Positions 53,019 through 63,138 are shown, counted from the stretch's first letter. The stretch: DNA of 64,000 bases from CBDCTM01 sp965222005 (GCA_965222005.1 OZ244935.1:5828001-5892000), one strand, 5' to 3'. A program made the numbers and translations. Notes: a model not told the origin generated them from the letters alone.

Positions 53019-53655
53019 TAGCTACCAATACATAATAGTTGAAAATAAAGGCTTTTTTGAATAATACCTCTTGGTGGATGGAGCAGTGGCGCAGTGCAAG
53101 CATCTTTTTGTAATCATCCAAATCGTGCTGATGAGGATGCAACACATCTCCGGGAAACAACCGGAACAAGCTCTTCAAAAGTTGAAAGTTATGGACATCA
53201 ATAGACAAAATGAGCTGTCCGCCGGCTTTACAACAGCTAACCAAAGCATCCATTGCCACATTTAAATCCGCTACATGATTGATTGCATTTAAGCAAAACA
53301 CGTGATCGAAGGGCTCATCAATCGCAAATGTCTCAATGGGTTGATTGACAAATTGGACATTTGGCCAGGCGCCTGGATTGAAATGCGGCAACTTGGTAGC
53401 ATAGGTATCGAGCAGGGGATCGAGGGCTGTAACTCGCTGATTGTTCAATATCGAAAAGATACCGGCTGGCCCACAACCCGCATCAAGGACACGTTCTGCG
53501 GGCTGTAACTGCACCTCGAGCCGCGATAGCATCTGGCGCCAATATGCTTGCTTCCACCGCAAGTAGTCTTTTTCATCTTTTTGATGAAGATATCGCTGCC
53601 ACCAACGGATTTCTGCGGCCTGAGCTATTTTCCATCGCCAATTCATAAGGGCCAA
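53011..53655 (-). CDS. Class I SAM-dependent methyltransferase
   Basis: 214 residues. SAM-binding motif I is RVLDAGCGPAGIFSIL, followed by TALDPLLDTYATKLPHF and the motif FDHVFCLNAINHVADLNVAMDALVSCCKAGGQLILSID, typical of UbiE/COQ5-like small-molecule methyltransferases. The target is not known. It overlaps queE by 8 bases on the same strand and may act in the same pathway, or only share the transcript. Confidence 0.75.
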   Translation of the reverse strand: MALMNWRWKIAQAAEIRWWQRYLHQKDEKDYLRWKQAYWRQMLSRLEVQLQPAERVLDAGCGPAGIFSILNNQRVTALDPLLDTYATKLPHFNPGAWPNVQFVNQPIETFAIDEPFDHVFCLNAINHVADLNVAMDALVSCCKAGGQLILSIDVHNFQLLKSLFRLFPGDVLHPHQHDLDDYKKMLALRHCSIHQEVLFKKAFIFNYYVLVANV

Positions 53656-53748
53656 AGGTAGGGGCAGCAGCCATTATTTCCATCTGCCTGGCCAATATTT
53701 TTTTTGAACCTGCTGCACATATAGGCCTCAAACTTCATTCAAAATCAA

Positions 53749-53756
53749 TACTTTTG
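53749..53756 (+). promoter_or_regulatory. TAnnTTTG -7 element directly before the Smr gene
   Basis: TACTTTTG ends 4 bases before the ATG at 53761, so transcription would start at or next to the start codon, giving a leaderless mRNA if this is the real promoter. Confidence 0.35.
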
Positions 53757-53760
53757 AAAT

Positions 53761-54819
53761 ATGTTGTTCGCCATAGGAAGCCGGGTACGCTTTAAATACA
53801 CAGGGGCTGAAGGAGAGATCACTGCCCGACTGGGAAATGATATGCTGCAGGTATTGTTGGATGATGGAGATGAAATCCCTGCTTTTATAGAAGACCTGGA
53901 GCGCATGGATGCAGCCAACCCACAGAGTACTGCCAAGGTAGTGCCCGGCAAGCAACAAAAGCCAGCACAGTCCCCTCAACGCCCCACCCCCTCTATGCAA
54001 TACAGCATTTTGAAAAGCATGGGTATTCAGCTGGCCTTCGACCCTGAACATCGGGCAGACGGTAGCACTACTCAATATCACGTCTATTTGATTAATGATA
54101 TGCCCCACGATGTGATCTACAGTTATGAAATGACTGTGTCGGAGCGGGTGTTGAGCCGAAAAAACGGCAAGCTCGACTCGATGAGTGTGCAGCTCGTTGG
54201 CAGCCTGGCCTTCGATCAGCTCAATGATTATCCGCAGGTGCAGATTGAATGCAGGCAATTCACTACGGCTGGCTCGGGGCCGCCATTTTCCAAAGGCCTG
54301 CGCATCAAACCCAAGCAGTTTTTCAAAAATATCATCACCGCCCCCATTCTCAACAAGAGTGTACATCATTACAAATTGATCGAAAAGCTGGAAAAGGGAA
54401 CAAGCCGGGAGGAAGACCTGGCTAGCTATACCAAGCGAAAAGTCAGGCCCAAATCTACCTTTGGCAATACTCATCGGCCCTTCGACCAACACTCCGTCAA
54501 TGATCTGGCTGCGTTCGTGCCCGAAATAGATCTCCACATTGAGCAACTCACCAACAAGCACAAAGAGATGGGCAATACAGCTATTATCCGGCTGCAGCTG
54601 TCTCATTTTGAGGCTTTTATTGAAAAGGCCATCCGCCTCGGTGTGGAGCGGGTATTTGTGATACATGGCGTGGGAAAAGGTAAATTGCGCAGCGAGATTG
54701 CCAATCGGTTGATCAACAACCCGGAAGTCGTGACTTTTAAAAACGAGTACCACACGCGCTATGGGTATGGCGCTACAGAAGTGATTTTTATTGAAGAAAA
54801 GGAAAAAGAGGAAGGTTGA
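53761..54819 (+). CDS. Smr-domain protein with DUF2027-type N-terminus
   Basis: 352 residues. An N-terminal SH3-like (DUF2027-type) domain, IGSRVRFKYTGAEGEITARLGNDMLQVLLDDGDEIPAF, then a beta-rich middle and a C-terminal Smr domain (about 260-352, PEIDLHIEQLTNKHKEM ... VIHGVGKGKLRSEIANRL). The HGxGxGxLR loop is the Smr nuclease signature, as in MutS2. In Bacteroidota this combination is common and of unknown role, perhaps nucleic-acid repair or ribosome rescue like MutS2. Convergent with the thioredoxin-like gene, sharing a terminator. Confidence 0.85.
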   Translation: MLFAIGSRVRFKYTGAEGEITARLGNDMLQVLLDDGDEIPAFIEDLERMDAANPQSTAKVVPGKQQKPAQSPQRPTPSMQYSILKSMGIQLAFDPEHRADGSTTQYHVYLINDMPHDVIYSYEMTVSERVLSRKNGKLDSMSVQLVGSLAFDQLNDYPQVQIECRQFTTAGSGPPFSKGLRIKPKQFFKNIITAPILNKSVHHYKLIEKLEKGTSREEDLASYTKRKVRPKSTFGNTHRPFDQHSVNDLAAFVPEIDLHIEQLTNKHKEMGNTAIIRLQLSHFEAFIEKAIRLGVERVFVIHGVGKGKLRSEIANRLINNPEVVTFKNEYHTRYGYGATEVIFIEEKEKEEG

Positions 54820-54844
54820 GGAAATATCGATCCCCTCAACCTTC
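54811..54844. terminator. Bidirectional terminator overlapping the Smr stop codon
   Basis: GAAGGTTGAGG (54811-54821) pairs perfectly with CCTCAACCTTC (54834-54844), 11 bp with a 12-base loop, between convergent genes. The Smr stop codon is in the left arm. T-runs are weak on both sides. Confidence 0.6.
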
Positions 54845-54861
54845 TCAGGATAAAGCTATTT

Positions 54862-55686
54862 TTATCTATTCACACTAAACTTGCGGCTCACCTGGCCCTG
54901 GCTAGTAGCGTAAGTGAGTACATACACTCCATTATCAAGAGCACTGATATCCAACTGAAGTTTGTGCTCACCGGCGGTATAGCTGTTTTGGCCAAAAGAC
55001 TTGACCCGCTGGCCCAATGCATTGGCGATGCTGATTTCGGAGTTCAACGCTTCTTCTAAATAAAACTGTACATTCAGCTCATCGCTTGCCGGATTGGGAA
55101 AGAGTGTGTAGGCAGCAAGGGCCTCTACACCGTCAACGGCAAGGGGCAAACCAGCCAGGCAATCGTTTAAAGCAAATTGGTATTGAAACAAAAACATACC
55201 AGCCTGGTAGCCCACATCTCCTCTGATGATCGTGCTGGATGCAGGATCATCGATATTGGGGCAAATGTAGATGAAAAAAGGAATGCCGCCACCCGAGTTG
55301 TACCCCAGGTTGTTGCCGTAGTACAAATACACATCATTGTTGGTATCCGTATAGGCAAATTTTGGATAGTCGCCACCCCAGCTGAGGTTGTTTACTACTT
55401 CTTCCGTGTCATCGTTTTCAATGGTGATACCCAATACTTCCAGCTGACCGTCGCCTCTGCCATTATTGGTGTAAAAATCATTCAGCTCATCCGATGAGAT
55501 TACACAAGGTCCACACCAGGAGGCCCAAAAGTCAATGACTACGGCTTTACCTTCTTTGAGCAAATTGAACAAATTATAGGTCTTGCCCGTATGCGATTCG
55601 GTAAGAGTGAAGTCAATAATACTTTGGGCATTGCCCAAATTGCAGCAAAATAATAGTGCGAGTAGGATTGGTAAAAATTTCTTCAT
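54862..55686 (-). CDS. Thioredoxin-fold (TlpA-like) protein with T9SS signal
   Basis: 274 residues. A signal peptide (about 1-20, ending GNAQ) precedes a TlpA-like redoxin domain with FWASWCGPCVISSDEL, the CGPC active site near residue 58-61. The last about 80 residues (LFPNPASDELNVQFYLEE ... VYVLTYATSQGQVSRKFSVNR) form a type A T9SS sorting domain. A redox protein shown at the cell surface or released is unusual in form but known in Bacteroidota. Its partner is unknown. The 187-base gap before the next gene on this strand holds nothing clear. Confidence 0.85.
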   Translation of the reverse strand: MKKFLPILLALLFCCNLGNAQSIIDFTLTESHTGKTYNLFNLLKEGKAVVIDFWASWCGPCVISSDELNDFYTNNGRGDGQLEVLGITIENDDTEEVVNNLSWGGDYPKFAYTDTNNDVYLYYGNNLGYNSGGGIPFFIYICPNIDDPASSTIIRGDVGYQAGMFLFQYQFALNDCLAGLPLAVDGVEALAAYTLFPNPASDELNVQFYLEEALNSEISIANALGQRVKSFGQNSYTAGEHKLQLDISALDNGVYVLTYATSQGQVSRKFSVNR

Positions 55687-55873
55687 GGTGTTCAGTTTTA
55701 TTGAGAGAAAGGGAGAAAAATTATTTGAACATGCTAAATTAATAAATTATGAGCAAATGCTTTTTCTATCTTTCTTCCTTTTCACAAAATGTTCAATTTT
55801 TCGTGGTATAGACGATGGTGATTTTTACAACTCAATAAATCCACCCTCCGTCCAGAATGTCTCATTCGGGGCG

Positions 55874-58800
55874 CTAATACAATCTATTTATAATAAAATT
55901 GGAAGTATAGCGCGGCTGGCCTTCCGCCTTCACCGTCAAGGTATAGAAGCCATTGACAAAGCTGCTCACATCCATCCGCAAGGGCGATTTGGCGATTGCA
56001 TCGATATCCATCTCAAGCATCAGCACCGCCTCCGAATCGTAAATCTGCACCACAGCTGACCGGCCTGCCCATTTGCGCAGGTTAATGTATAGTTCATTTG
56101 TGGTCGGATTTGGAAAGAGCGCCACCTCATCCAGCAATATATCAAACTGTACCTGCTGAACATCAGAATAGCGAATGTTGCCATCTTCCATCACCAACTT
56201 CAGCCGGTAGTAGTTGGCACCCAGTAATGGCTGATCATCCACCTGCTCGTATCGATACAATTGATACCCGCCATTGGCGCTGCTTACTTCGCGCAAAGGC
56301 AAAAACTGGCTACCATCAGCAGAGCGCTCCACGATAAAATATTCGTTTTTGTACTCCGTATTGGTCAACCATTCCAAATCTACCCGACGAAGGGCTATCC
56401 GCGCCTGGAACATCAACATTTCCTGGCCATTGGATGAAAAGCCATTATTGGAACCCGCTACACTGCTACCAATGACTACTGAATAGTCTTCTACCTCGCC
56501 AGCCACAAAGCTCTCACAAGGGTCGGCATAAGCTCCTCGCTGCATCGACACACGCATGCGGGTAGCTCCTACGGTAGCTGTAGATGGAATCGAAATATTG
56601 CCTGTCAACACATTGCCAGGGCCGCCGCCATCAGGGCCAGCCAAAGCAAAATCAGAAAAGACCAACTCGCCGCTATCCTCAAAATCGCCATCGGCATTAT
56701 AGTCAATCCATACCCTCACGTATTCATCCCAGTGTGTATAACTAAAGTAGGGCGTCACGCTGATCGGATAGCTGCTCCCGGCTACCACATTGGCAGTGGT
56801 TCCTGTAAAATCCCCGTAGCCGTTCTTACCGGAATCGTGATTGATATTAGCAAAGCTCACATTGCCGATCCATTCGTGCCAGGGTTCACTTGCCGAAGAA
56901 GCGCAATAGTTGTTTGGGCCACCCAATTCCGTGTAATTGACTGAAAGCGTAGAGGAAGCCTGATTGCCATTGCCACTGCCATCCGTAGCTACATCAGCAG
57001 GTACCGCTATTGTTACAATACCTTCGACCAAAGGGTTCACCGTGACACTATAATTAGCACCGGCTCCTGCAGGGTTGGAAAGTGTGGCATTGGTTACCAC
57101 AATATCATTGATGGTAAAACCACTTACCGAAGCACTAAAGTCAATGTTGACTGTAAAAGGTCCGTTCACATCGGTACTGGCTGTGGTCAGGCTTACCGTA
57201 GGGCCAGCTCCTTGTGCTTGGGTGGTGAAACTAATTTGATCACTCGCTTCGGGGTTGCTGAGTGGTATGTGGCTGTCATCCGCCAATTCGGCTACCAAAG
57301 TGTGTGATCCAAAAGGCACATTGCTAAGGGTGTAGCTACCCGTCATATTATGAATGTCAATTGGCGGTTGACCGTCCAGCGTCAGTAACAGATGCGTAGC
57401 ATTATTGCCGGCAAGATCACCAGAGGTAGCGTATGTCACGTTCACTGAAGTACCAAATAGCAAGGCACCATCCTGCGGGCCGGTAATGATAACCGTTGGC
57501 ACAGGGGGAGGATTGTACGTGACATTGAGAGTATTGGAGGCTGTATTGCCGTTGCCTGCTGCATCAAACGCCCTGCCCGCTGGTAGCTGTATGCTCACCG
57601 ATCCGGCCGCTGCCGGAGTCACTGTAAAAGCATAGCTGGAACCCGATCCATTGAAGCCGCTTCCACTGCCATTGGTGATGGTAAAATCACTCATGCTGAG
57701 GCCCGTCACATTTTCAGTAAATGTGACCGTTACACCAAAGGGTCCGTCCACCGTGTTTAATGGTGTACTCAGCGTCACATCGGGAGGCGTGACATCCTGT
57801 CCGTTTGATGAAACGATAATGACTTTATAATCTTCTACCTCGCCAAACTCGAAGCTTTCGCAGGGGTCAGCATAAAAATCCTTTTGCATGGAAACGCGCA
57901 TGCGTGCAGCACCAATACTAGCTCCGCTCGGTATTTGTACCGTTGCGTTGATCGTGGCTGAGACCGCATTGTCAGCAACCACCAATTCACCGGCATCATT
58001 GAAATCGCCATCTCTGTTGAAGTCTATCCAGACCCGCCAGTACAGATCCACAATATGCCCCGGCCAGCTCAGGCCCGGTTCCAAGGTAATTGGATAATTG
58101 GCCCCTTGTACCACGGAAGTGCTCTGCGTCGTAAAGTCAGCGTAGCCATTTTTGCCGGAGCTATGGTCGATCGAGCGGAAGAGCACCCGGCCTATCCACT
58201 CCGTCCACGGAGCGCTGCCACCCGAGCTACAATAGCCATCAGGCATTTCGCCGGCATTGCTACAGCTGGGCGGTGCCGCCACTGTTATATCATCTGTACA
58301 GCCGGCATCATCATTGTCGGTGATCTGAAAACTGGTAGCTCCGCCAGCTATGGGATAGGGGCCAAAGCTTACAGCCTGGTTGTAATTGCCGCTGCCACCT
58401 CCGCCTGTCCAGCCGCTTCCGGTATTGATTCCTACCACCGTTACATCAAAGGTGTAGGTATCATCAGAAGGATCGTTGGAGGTGCCATTATCGCTACATT
58501 GTACATTGGAAGGAGTAGCTGTAATAAAGCAATTGCCACCGCCGGATGAAGGAAGAATATTGACGGCAAAGTCTTCTACCTCGCCCAATGGAAACTGCTC
58601 GCAGGGGTCAGCATATGCATCTTTTTTCATAGAAATGCGCATTCTGGCCAAGCCAATGGAAGCATTGGCAGGTACTAGCAGATTTCCGCTGATACCCGCA
58701 GAAGTGGTCTGGTCTTGCAATACCAACTCGCCGCTATCCTCAAAATCACCATCTCTGTTGAAATCAATCCAAATGCGCCAATATAAATCGGTGATGTGAC

Positions 58801-61800
58801 CAGACCAGCTCAAGCCCGGATCAACACTAATAGGATATACTCCGCCCTGCTCAATATCGGTTTGTAAATTGGTATTGTCGGCATAGCCATTTTTTCCAGA
58901 GTTATGGCTGATATCACCAAAATCAACTTGCTCAATCCATTCCCACCAGGGAGCATCTCCCCGGCTGGCACAATAGCCCGTTGGTAAGCCACCTCCACAA
59001 TTGGTCTGTACCTCCTTGAATACTATATTTGATACGCCGTCATAGGAGGTACAGCCAGCACGGCGAGCCTGCCTTCTGTACCAGGTACTCTGCGTGATGG
59101 TGGATGGATTGTAGGTAGCGCTGCTCGCTCCGCTGATCGTATTCCAGGGGCCGCCAGCCGAATTTGTCGATTGCTGCCAGCGGTATTCCAGGCTTCCGCT
59201 ACCTCCGCTTGGAGAAGATACATTAGTAATGAGAGCAGGATCATACGAGCCACAAACCGACTCGTCGCCCGCTATCGTCCCGCCGCTTGTCACATTATCA
59301 CAAGGTGGTGTGGGATCATAGGTAATCGAAAGTGTATTGGAAGCTTCGTTGCCATTACCGGCCAAGTCGTCAACCCGATTTGCGGGAAGGTGGGCCGTAA
59401 CGGTACCGGCAGTGGTAGGGCTAATCGTAAAGCTAAACACTGAGCCTGAGCCACTAAGGTTGCTCTTGCTGCCGTTGGTAACGTTGAAATCGCTCAACGT
59501 CAGGCCACTAATTGGCTCGCTAAAAGTAACATCTACCGTAAATGGCCCGCTGACCGGATCGCTGGCAGTGGATAAGGTTACCGTAGGAGGGGTATTGTCA
59601 GAGGAGGTATAATTAACTAGCAGTGTATTGGAAGCTGTATTGTCGTTGCCTGCCGGATCGCTAACTGTAGCTGCGGGTAGCTGAACACTCACACTACCAT
59701 TTGCCAGAGGAGTAAGGGTGAAGCTATAATTCTGACCGCTGCCGCCGAGCGCGGAAGCCGTTCCATTGCTCACTGTAAAATCCGACAAACTCAATCCATT
59801 CACCGGCTCGCTAAAGTTGACAATAACACTGAATGGCCCCGTCACATTGGTGCTGGCAGTACTCAGCGTAACGGCAGGCTGGCTCACATCATTACCACTT
59901 GAGCCCCAGGGAGTGAGGTAACTGCCCGGTATGGGCCTTTCGAGTGTCCCGCCCGGAAGTTGCCAGCCAACGGCAAGGTTATCGCCGCCGCCTTGCTCTT
60001 TTTGCAGGGCTTCAATGTAGTATCGCTGTCCAGCAACCAAGTTGATAGCCGAAGATTGCTGCTCGGGAAATTTATCCCATTCTCTGGATTCCGTCCAGGC
60101 AGGTACACTACCAATCAGTACTTTATTGTTTTCCTGATCATCGGTACTGAGCCAAAGCTCTCCATTATCGTCGCTACTGATCCAAAAGGTATATGCGCCG
60201 GTAGTGGGCGGGCATATATAGCCGCGCACACGGGTACCATAATTATCATCGGCATCAACCGGTATCTCAAAAATAGTCAGCAAATCTTGGATATCCGGTG
60301 GAGTGCCCAGGGGTATTTGACTAACACTGGTTCCCGTCACGCCCTGCCACACTTCCCGGCTGATCTGTCCGGTAGCCGAGCAACCGCCGGAGCCAGGAGG
60401 GCTGTATATTACCTGGAAGCTACGCTCTACAGGGATAGCGGGCACATAGGTCCCATTACCGCCTTGCACAGCGCGAATTACCACTTCTCCGGGCGTACCC
60501 AATAAGCTTACGGTATTGCCGATAATCGTTGCGGGGCCTTCTACCACATACAGCGCCACCGGCAAGCCGGATGAGGCAGAAGCCGAAATAGTAAAATCCG
60601 CATCGGTGGTGGATTTATCAGGTATGCTGTTGAACGATATGCTCTGCGAAGAGCCAGAACAATCGGGATAAATATCTTTGATAAAGGTACTCGACAGGCC
60701 TTCAGGGTCGGTCACAGTCAGCTCTACCTTATACCAATAGGTAACTCCATCACAACCGATGGGCGATATTTGTGTGCTCGTCGAAGGGTTATTATCGATG
60801 GGCTCGGCATGGCTATGATCGTTGTGAAATAGCGATGTCTGCCAGGCATAAGACAGCTGAGAGGCACTGTGCTCGGCATCGGTTACGGTAGCCGTAAGCG
60901 TAAGATTGGTAGTGGTGCTGGGATTAAACGTATTGATATTATCAATAGAAGTGGACTGAATGACGGGCGGGGTGTTGTTGATAAAAACATCAAAGGTTCC
61001 CTGAGCGGTAGCGCCACCCACATCCGTTACAGTGAGTGTAACGGTATAAGTGGTTGGAGTACCCGGTGTTGCCGTGTACAGATGAGCAGGATTGGCTATA
61101 TCACTGTTTACCGAGCCATCGCCAAAATCCCAGTCAAAGCTAAGCGAACCGCCTTCAGGATCGTAACTCTGATCGCCTGTAAACTGTACCAGCAAATCTG
61201 CTGCTCCGTATTCAGGATTGGCCGATATATCCACAACCGGAGGCTGATTGCCTGCTGGTGCATAGCTCACCTTGCGGATTTCGCTGGGATAGCTGATATA
61301 GTACAGCCCGCCAGTAGTAGGTGAAGTAGCTACTCCGACTACTGCGCCTGTGCTCGGGATAAACTGTTCAACGCTTAGCGGCTCATTATTGGCATCAAAG
61401 CTCATATTCAATATCCAGCCAGCTCCGTAATCAGCGTGAAAATAGGTATTTTTATAAGATGCCGGAAAATCATCTCCTGTGTACCAAATGCCGCCGGTGG
61501 AAGCATTCCCTTCAAAGTAAGGACCCGGAAACTGAGCAGAGCCGATATCATAGATCGATCCGTTTTTATATACTCTGGGCGTGGTATTGCGCCAGTCCAC
61601 CTTTGGCAATTCGTGGCTTGAAGGGGCATAAAGCGGATTATCGTAGCCTGGCTGAAAGGTCATCCCTTCATATTTAGGCCAACCAAAATTGAGACCCGGG
61701 GCATCTATAACATTGAGCTCTTCGCGGGTACCCCAGCCCACGTCGCCAAAATAAAAATCGCCTGGCTGGCCATTATCGGGATTGTGACTGCCTGTTTCAG

Positions 61801-62689
61801 GACGCAAGGCTATACGGTAGGGATTGCGTACCCCCAAGGCCCAGGTACGGGAAGCCGCTGAACGCGGATTGGCCGCATCATAAAAGGGATTGGAGGAAAG
61901 CCCATCGCCCGTTGCAGGGTCGATCCGGATGATCTTTCCATTGAAGGAATCCATCTTTTGTACACGGTAAGCGCCCACATTCTCATCCGGCCGGATAATG
62001 CCTTCATTGAGGGCAGTCTGGTAGTAGGTTTCGCTGGCTGAGCCTTCATCTACCGAGCTGTAAGAAGCGCCATCGCCGAGCGTAGCGAGGAGGGTGCCAT
62101 CCGTACCAAATACCAGGGCCCCTACCCCATGCGACTGATGCAAGCTCGGCATGCCGGTAGAGGCTGTTTCACCAAACAATACCTGGCGACTGCTGTAATC
62201 GACGGTAGTGAAATTGGTAGAAGCCTCGGCAGTGTATCTTGTTATTCGCCCAATGGCAGCATCGAAATATTCATTGGTATTCGGATCGTAACTACCGGTA
62301 CCAAAATGGAGCAGGTGATGCAAATCCACTACGTATAGCAGATAGATATAACCGTTGGTAAGAAAATCCGGATCGAGTGCAAAGCCTACCAAACCGAAGT
62401 CTCTCCAGTTGCCCACTTCCTCACTGATATCGATGAGTGGATTGGGGAGACGGGAGCCATTTTCTACTACCCAAACCTTTCCCGATTTTTCCCAGGCGTA
62501 CATGCGCCCGTTGACATCGAACGTAAGGCCGGTGACCTGATTCCACCCACCGATGAACACCTGATCGGTGAATCCAGAAGGCTGGGCCTGCGCCTGTTGG
62601 GGTAGTAGTAACATACTCAACAGAAGAGCAAATGAAAGTCTAATCACATAGTTCAGGGGTTGGTGGAGGAGTTTTACTGGCAAATTCAT
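55874..62689 (-). CDS. Giant secreted sugar-dehydrogenase-like multidomain protein
   Basis: 2271 residues. Signal peptide (about 1-36, ending AQAQ). About 40-480: glucose/sorbosone dehydrogenase-like six-bladed propeller (GFALDPDF, ALGVRNPYRIALRPETG, GLNFGWPKYEGM). About 490-580: PKD domain (DWDFGDGSVNSDIANPAHLY). About 775-900: PA14 domain (GAYTFWISSDDNGELWLS). Then Ig-like repeats of the type VTLSTAS...GPF.V.V.FSEPV.GL...DF.V.NG, five in all. Three GEVED modules lie near + strand 58990-58560, 58250-57800 and 56920-56470 (SGKNGYAD ... WIDFNRDGDFEDSGELV ... GEVEDF). A type A T9SS domain ends the protein. The dehydrogenase substrate is not known. A TATATTTG -7 element lies 40 bases upstream. 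Confidence 0.85.
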   Translation of the reverse strand: MNLPVKLLHQPLNYVIRLSFALLLSMLLLPQQAQAQPSGFTDQVFIGGWNQVTGLTFDVNGRMYAWEKSGKVWVVENGSRLPNPLIDISEEVGNWRDFGLVGFALDPDFLTNGYIYLLYVVDLHHLLHFGTGSYDPNTNEYFDAAIGRITRYTAEASTNFTTVDYSSRQVLFGETASTGMPSLHQSHGVGALVFGTDGTLLATLGDGASYSSVDEGSASETYYQTALNEGIIRPDENVGAYRVQKMDSFNGKIIRIDPATGDGLSSNPFYDAANPRSAASRTWALGVRNPYRIALRPETGSHNPDNGQPGDFYFGDVGWGTREELNVIDAPGLNFGWPKYEGMTFQPGYDNPLYAPSSHELPKVDWRNTTPRVYKNGSIYDIGSAQFPGPYFEGNASTGGIWYTGDDFPASYKNTYFHADYGAGWILNMSFDANNEPLSVEQFIPSTGAVVGVATSPTTGGLYYISYPSEIRKVSYAPAGNQPPVVDISANPEYGAADLLVQFTGDQSYDPEGGSLSFDWDFGDGSVNSDIANPAHLYTATPGTPTTYTVTLTVTDVGGATAQGTFDVFINNTPPVIQSTSIDNINTFNPSTTTNLTLTATVTDAEHSASQLSYAWQTSLFHNDHSHAEPIDNNPSTSTQISPIGCDGVTYWYKVELTVTDPEGLSSTFIKDIYPDCSGSSQSISFNSIPDKSTTDADFTISASASSGLPVALYVVEGPATIIGNTVSLLGTPGEVVIRAVQGGNGTYVPAIPVERSFQVIYSPPGSGGCSATGQISREVWQGVTGTSVSQIPLGTPPDIQDLLTIFEIPVDADDNYGTRVRGYICPPTTGAYTFWISSDDNGELWLSTDDQENNKVLIGSVPAWTESREWDKFPEQQSSAINLVAGQRYYIEALQKEQGGGDNLAVGWQLPGGTLERPIPGSYLTPWGSSGNDVSQPAVTLSTASTNVTGPFSVIVNFSEPVNGLSLSDFTVSNGTASALGGSGQNYSFTLTPLANGSVSVQLPAATVSDPAGNDNTASNTLLVNYTSSDNTPPTVTLSTASDPVSGPFTVDVTFSEPISGLTLSDFNVTNGSKSNLSGSGSVFSFTISPTTAGTVTAHLPANRVDDLAGNGNEASNTLSITYDPTPPCDNVTSGGTIAGDESVCGSYDPALITNVSSPSGGSGSLEYRWQQSTNSAGGPWNTISGASSATYNPSTITQSTWYRRQARRAGCTSYDGVSNIVFKEVQTNCGGGLPTGYCASRGDAPWWEWIEQVDFGDISHNSGKNGYADNTNLQTDIEQGGVYPISVDPGLSWSGHITDLYWRIWIDFNRDGDFEDSGELVLQDQTTSAGISGNLLVPANASIGLARMRISMKKDAYADPCEQFPLGEVEDFAVNILPSSGGGNCFITATPSNVQCSDNGTSNDPSDDTYTFDVTVVGINTGSGWTGGGGSGNYNQAVSFGPYPIAGGATSFQITDNDDAGCTDDITVAAPPSCSNAGEMPDGYCSSGGSAPWTEWIGRVLFRSIDHSSGKNGYADFTTQSTSVVQGANYPITLEPGLSWPGHIVDLYWRVWIDFNRDGDFNDAGELVVADNAVSATINATVQIPSGASIGAARMRVSMQKDFYADPCESFEFGEVEDYKVIIVSSNGQDVTPPDVTLSTPLNTVDGPFGVTVTFTENVTGLSMSDFTITNGSGSGFNGSGSSYAFTVTPAAAGSVSIQLPAGRAFDAAGNGNTASNTLNVTYNPPPVPTVIITGPQDGALLFGTSVNVTYATSGDLAGNNATHLLLTLDGQPPIDIHNMTGSYTLSNVPFGSHTLVAELADDSHIPLSNPEASDQISFTTQAQGAGPTVSLTTASTDVNGPFTVNIDFSASVSGFTINDIVVTNATLSNPAGAGANYSVTVNPLVEGIVTIAVPADVATDGSGNGNQASSTLSVNYTELGGPNNYCASSASEPWHEWIGNVSFANINHDSGKNGYGDFTGTTANVVAGSSYPISVTPYFSYTHWDEYVRVWIDYNADGDFEDSGELVFSDFALAGPDGGGPGNVLTGNISIPSTATVGATRMRVSMQRGAYADPCESFVAGEVEDYSVVIGSSVAGSNNGFSSNGQEMLMFQARIALRRVDLEWLTNTEYKNEYFIVERSADGSQFLPLREVSSANGGYQLYRYEQVDDQPLLGANYYRLKLVMEDGNIRYSDVQQVQFDILLDEVALFPNPTTNELYINLRKWAGRSAVVQIYDSEAVLMLEMDIDAIAKSPLRMDVSSFVNGFYTLTVKAEGQPRYTSNFIINRLY

Positions 62690-62728
62690 AGTTCTTGATT
62701 CGTTCTATTTTTGGAAAAATTTCAATAA

Positions 62729-62736
62729 CAAATATA
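62729..62736 (-). promoter_or_regulatory. TAnnTTTG -7 element for the giant secreted protein
   Basis: TATATTTG on the minus strand, 40 bases before the start codon at 62689. No ideal -33 TTTG is found. Confidence 0.45.
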
Positions 62737-62912
62737 CCATTATACCACCCACATAGGCTGTAAAGCCTGCTTGCAAGGCTGGAATAAGCAGTAATTGTAA
62801 AAATTTGAAGAAATCGGCGGGGGCCTGGGTGGTTGTGTTTTATATCAGGAAGAAGGGAATATTTATACATGTGATCGAATATACCCTTCTTTGATGCGTA
62901 AAACCGGCGAGA

Positions 62913-62929
62913 GTTACTCTCTTAGTAAC
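62913..62929. other. Hairpin GTTACT/AGTAAC
   Basis: A 6-bp stem with a 5-base loop, next to the words CGGCGAGAG; similar words (CGGTGAGAG ... ACTCTC) occur in the centre of the family 2 element at 12267-12491. Confidence 0.35.
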
Positions 62930-63094
62930 GGCGAAAAAATAAAACAGCGCAATTTTTAAGTAACTTCTTACAATGCATTGTGAAGATATAGCTTTTTTTT
63001 GAAATTTTCACTGCTCTGCCTACATCCAACAGGGCTAAAAGCCACAAAAAAGGACAAGGGAAGCGGCCATTTGTACTTTTGACAGAAGAATGGG

Positions 63095-63138
63095 CAATTT
63101 GTAACCAATTTGCAACCAATTTGCAACCAATTTGCAAC
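63095..63138. repeat. Four 11-bp tandem iterons
   Basis: CAATTTGTAAC, then CAATTTGCAAC three times, without gaps (63095, 63106, 63117, 63128). The period is close to one helical turn, so repeated binding of a protein on one face is plausible, but a slippage-made repeat is also possible. It sits 29 bases after the stop codon of the RND adaptor gene. Confidence 0.7.
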
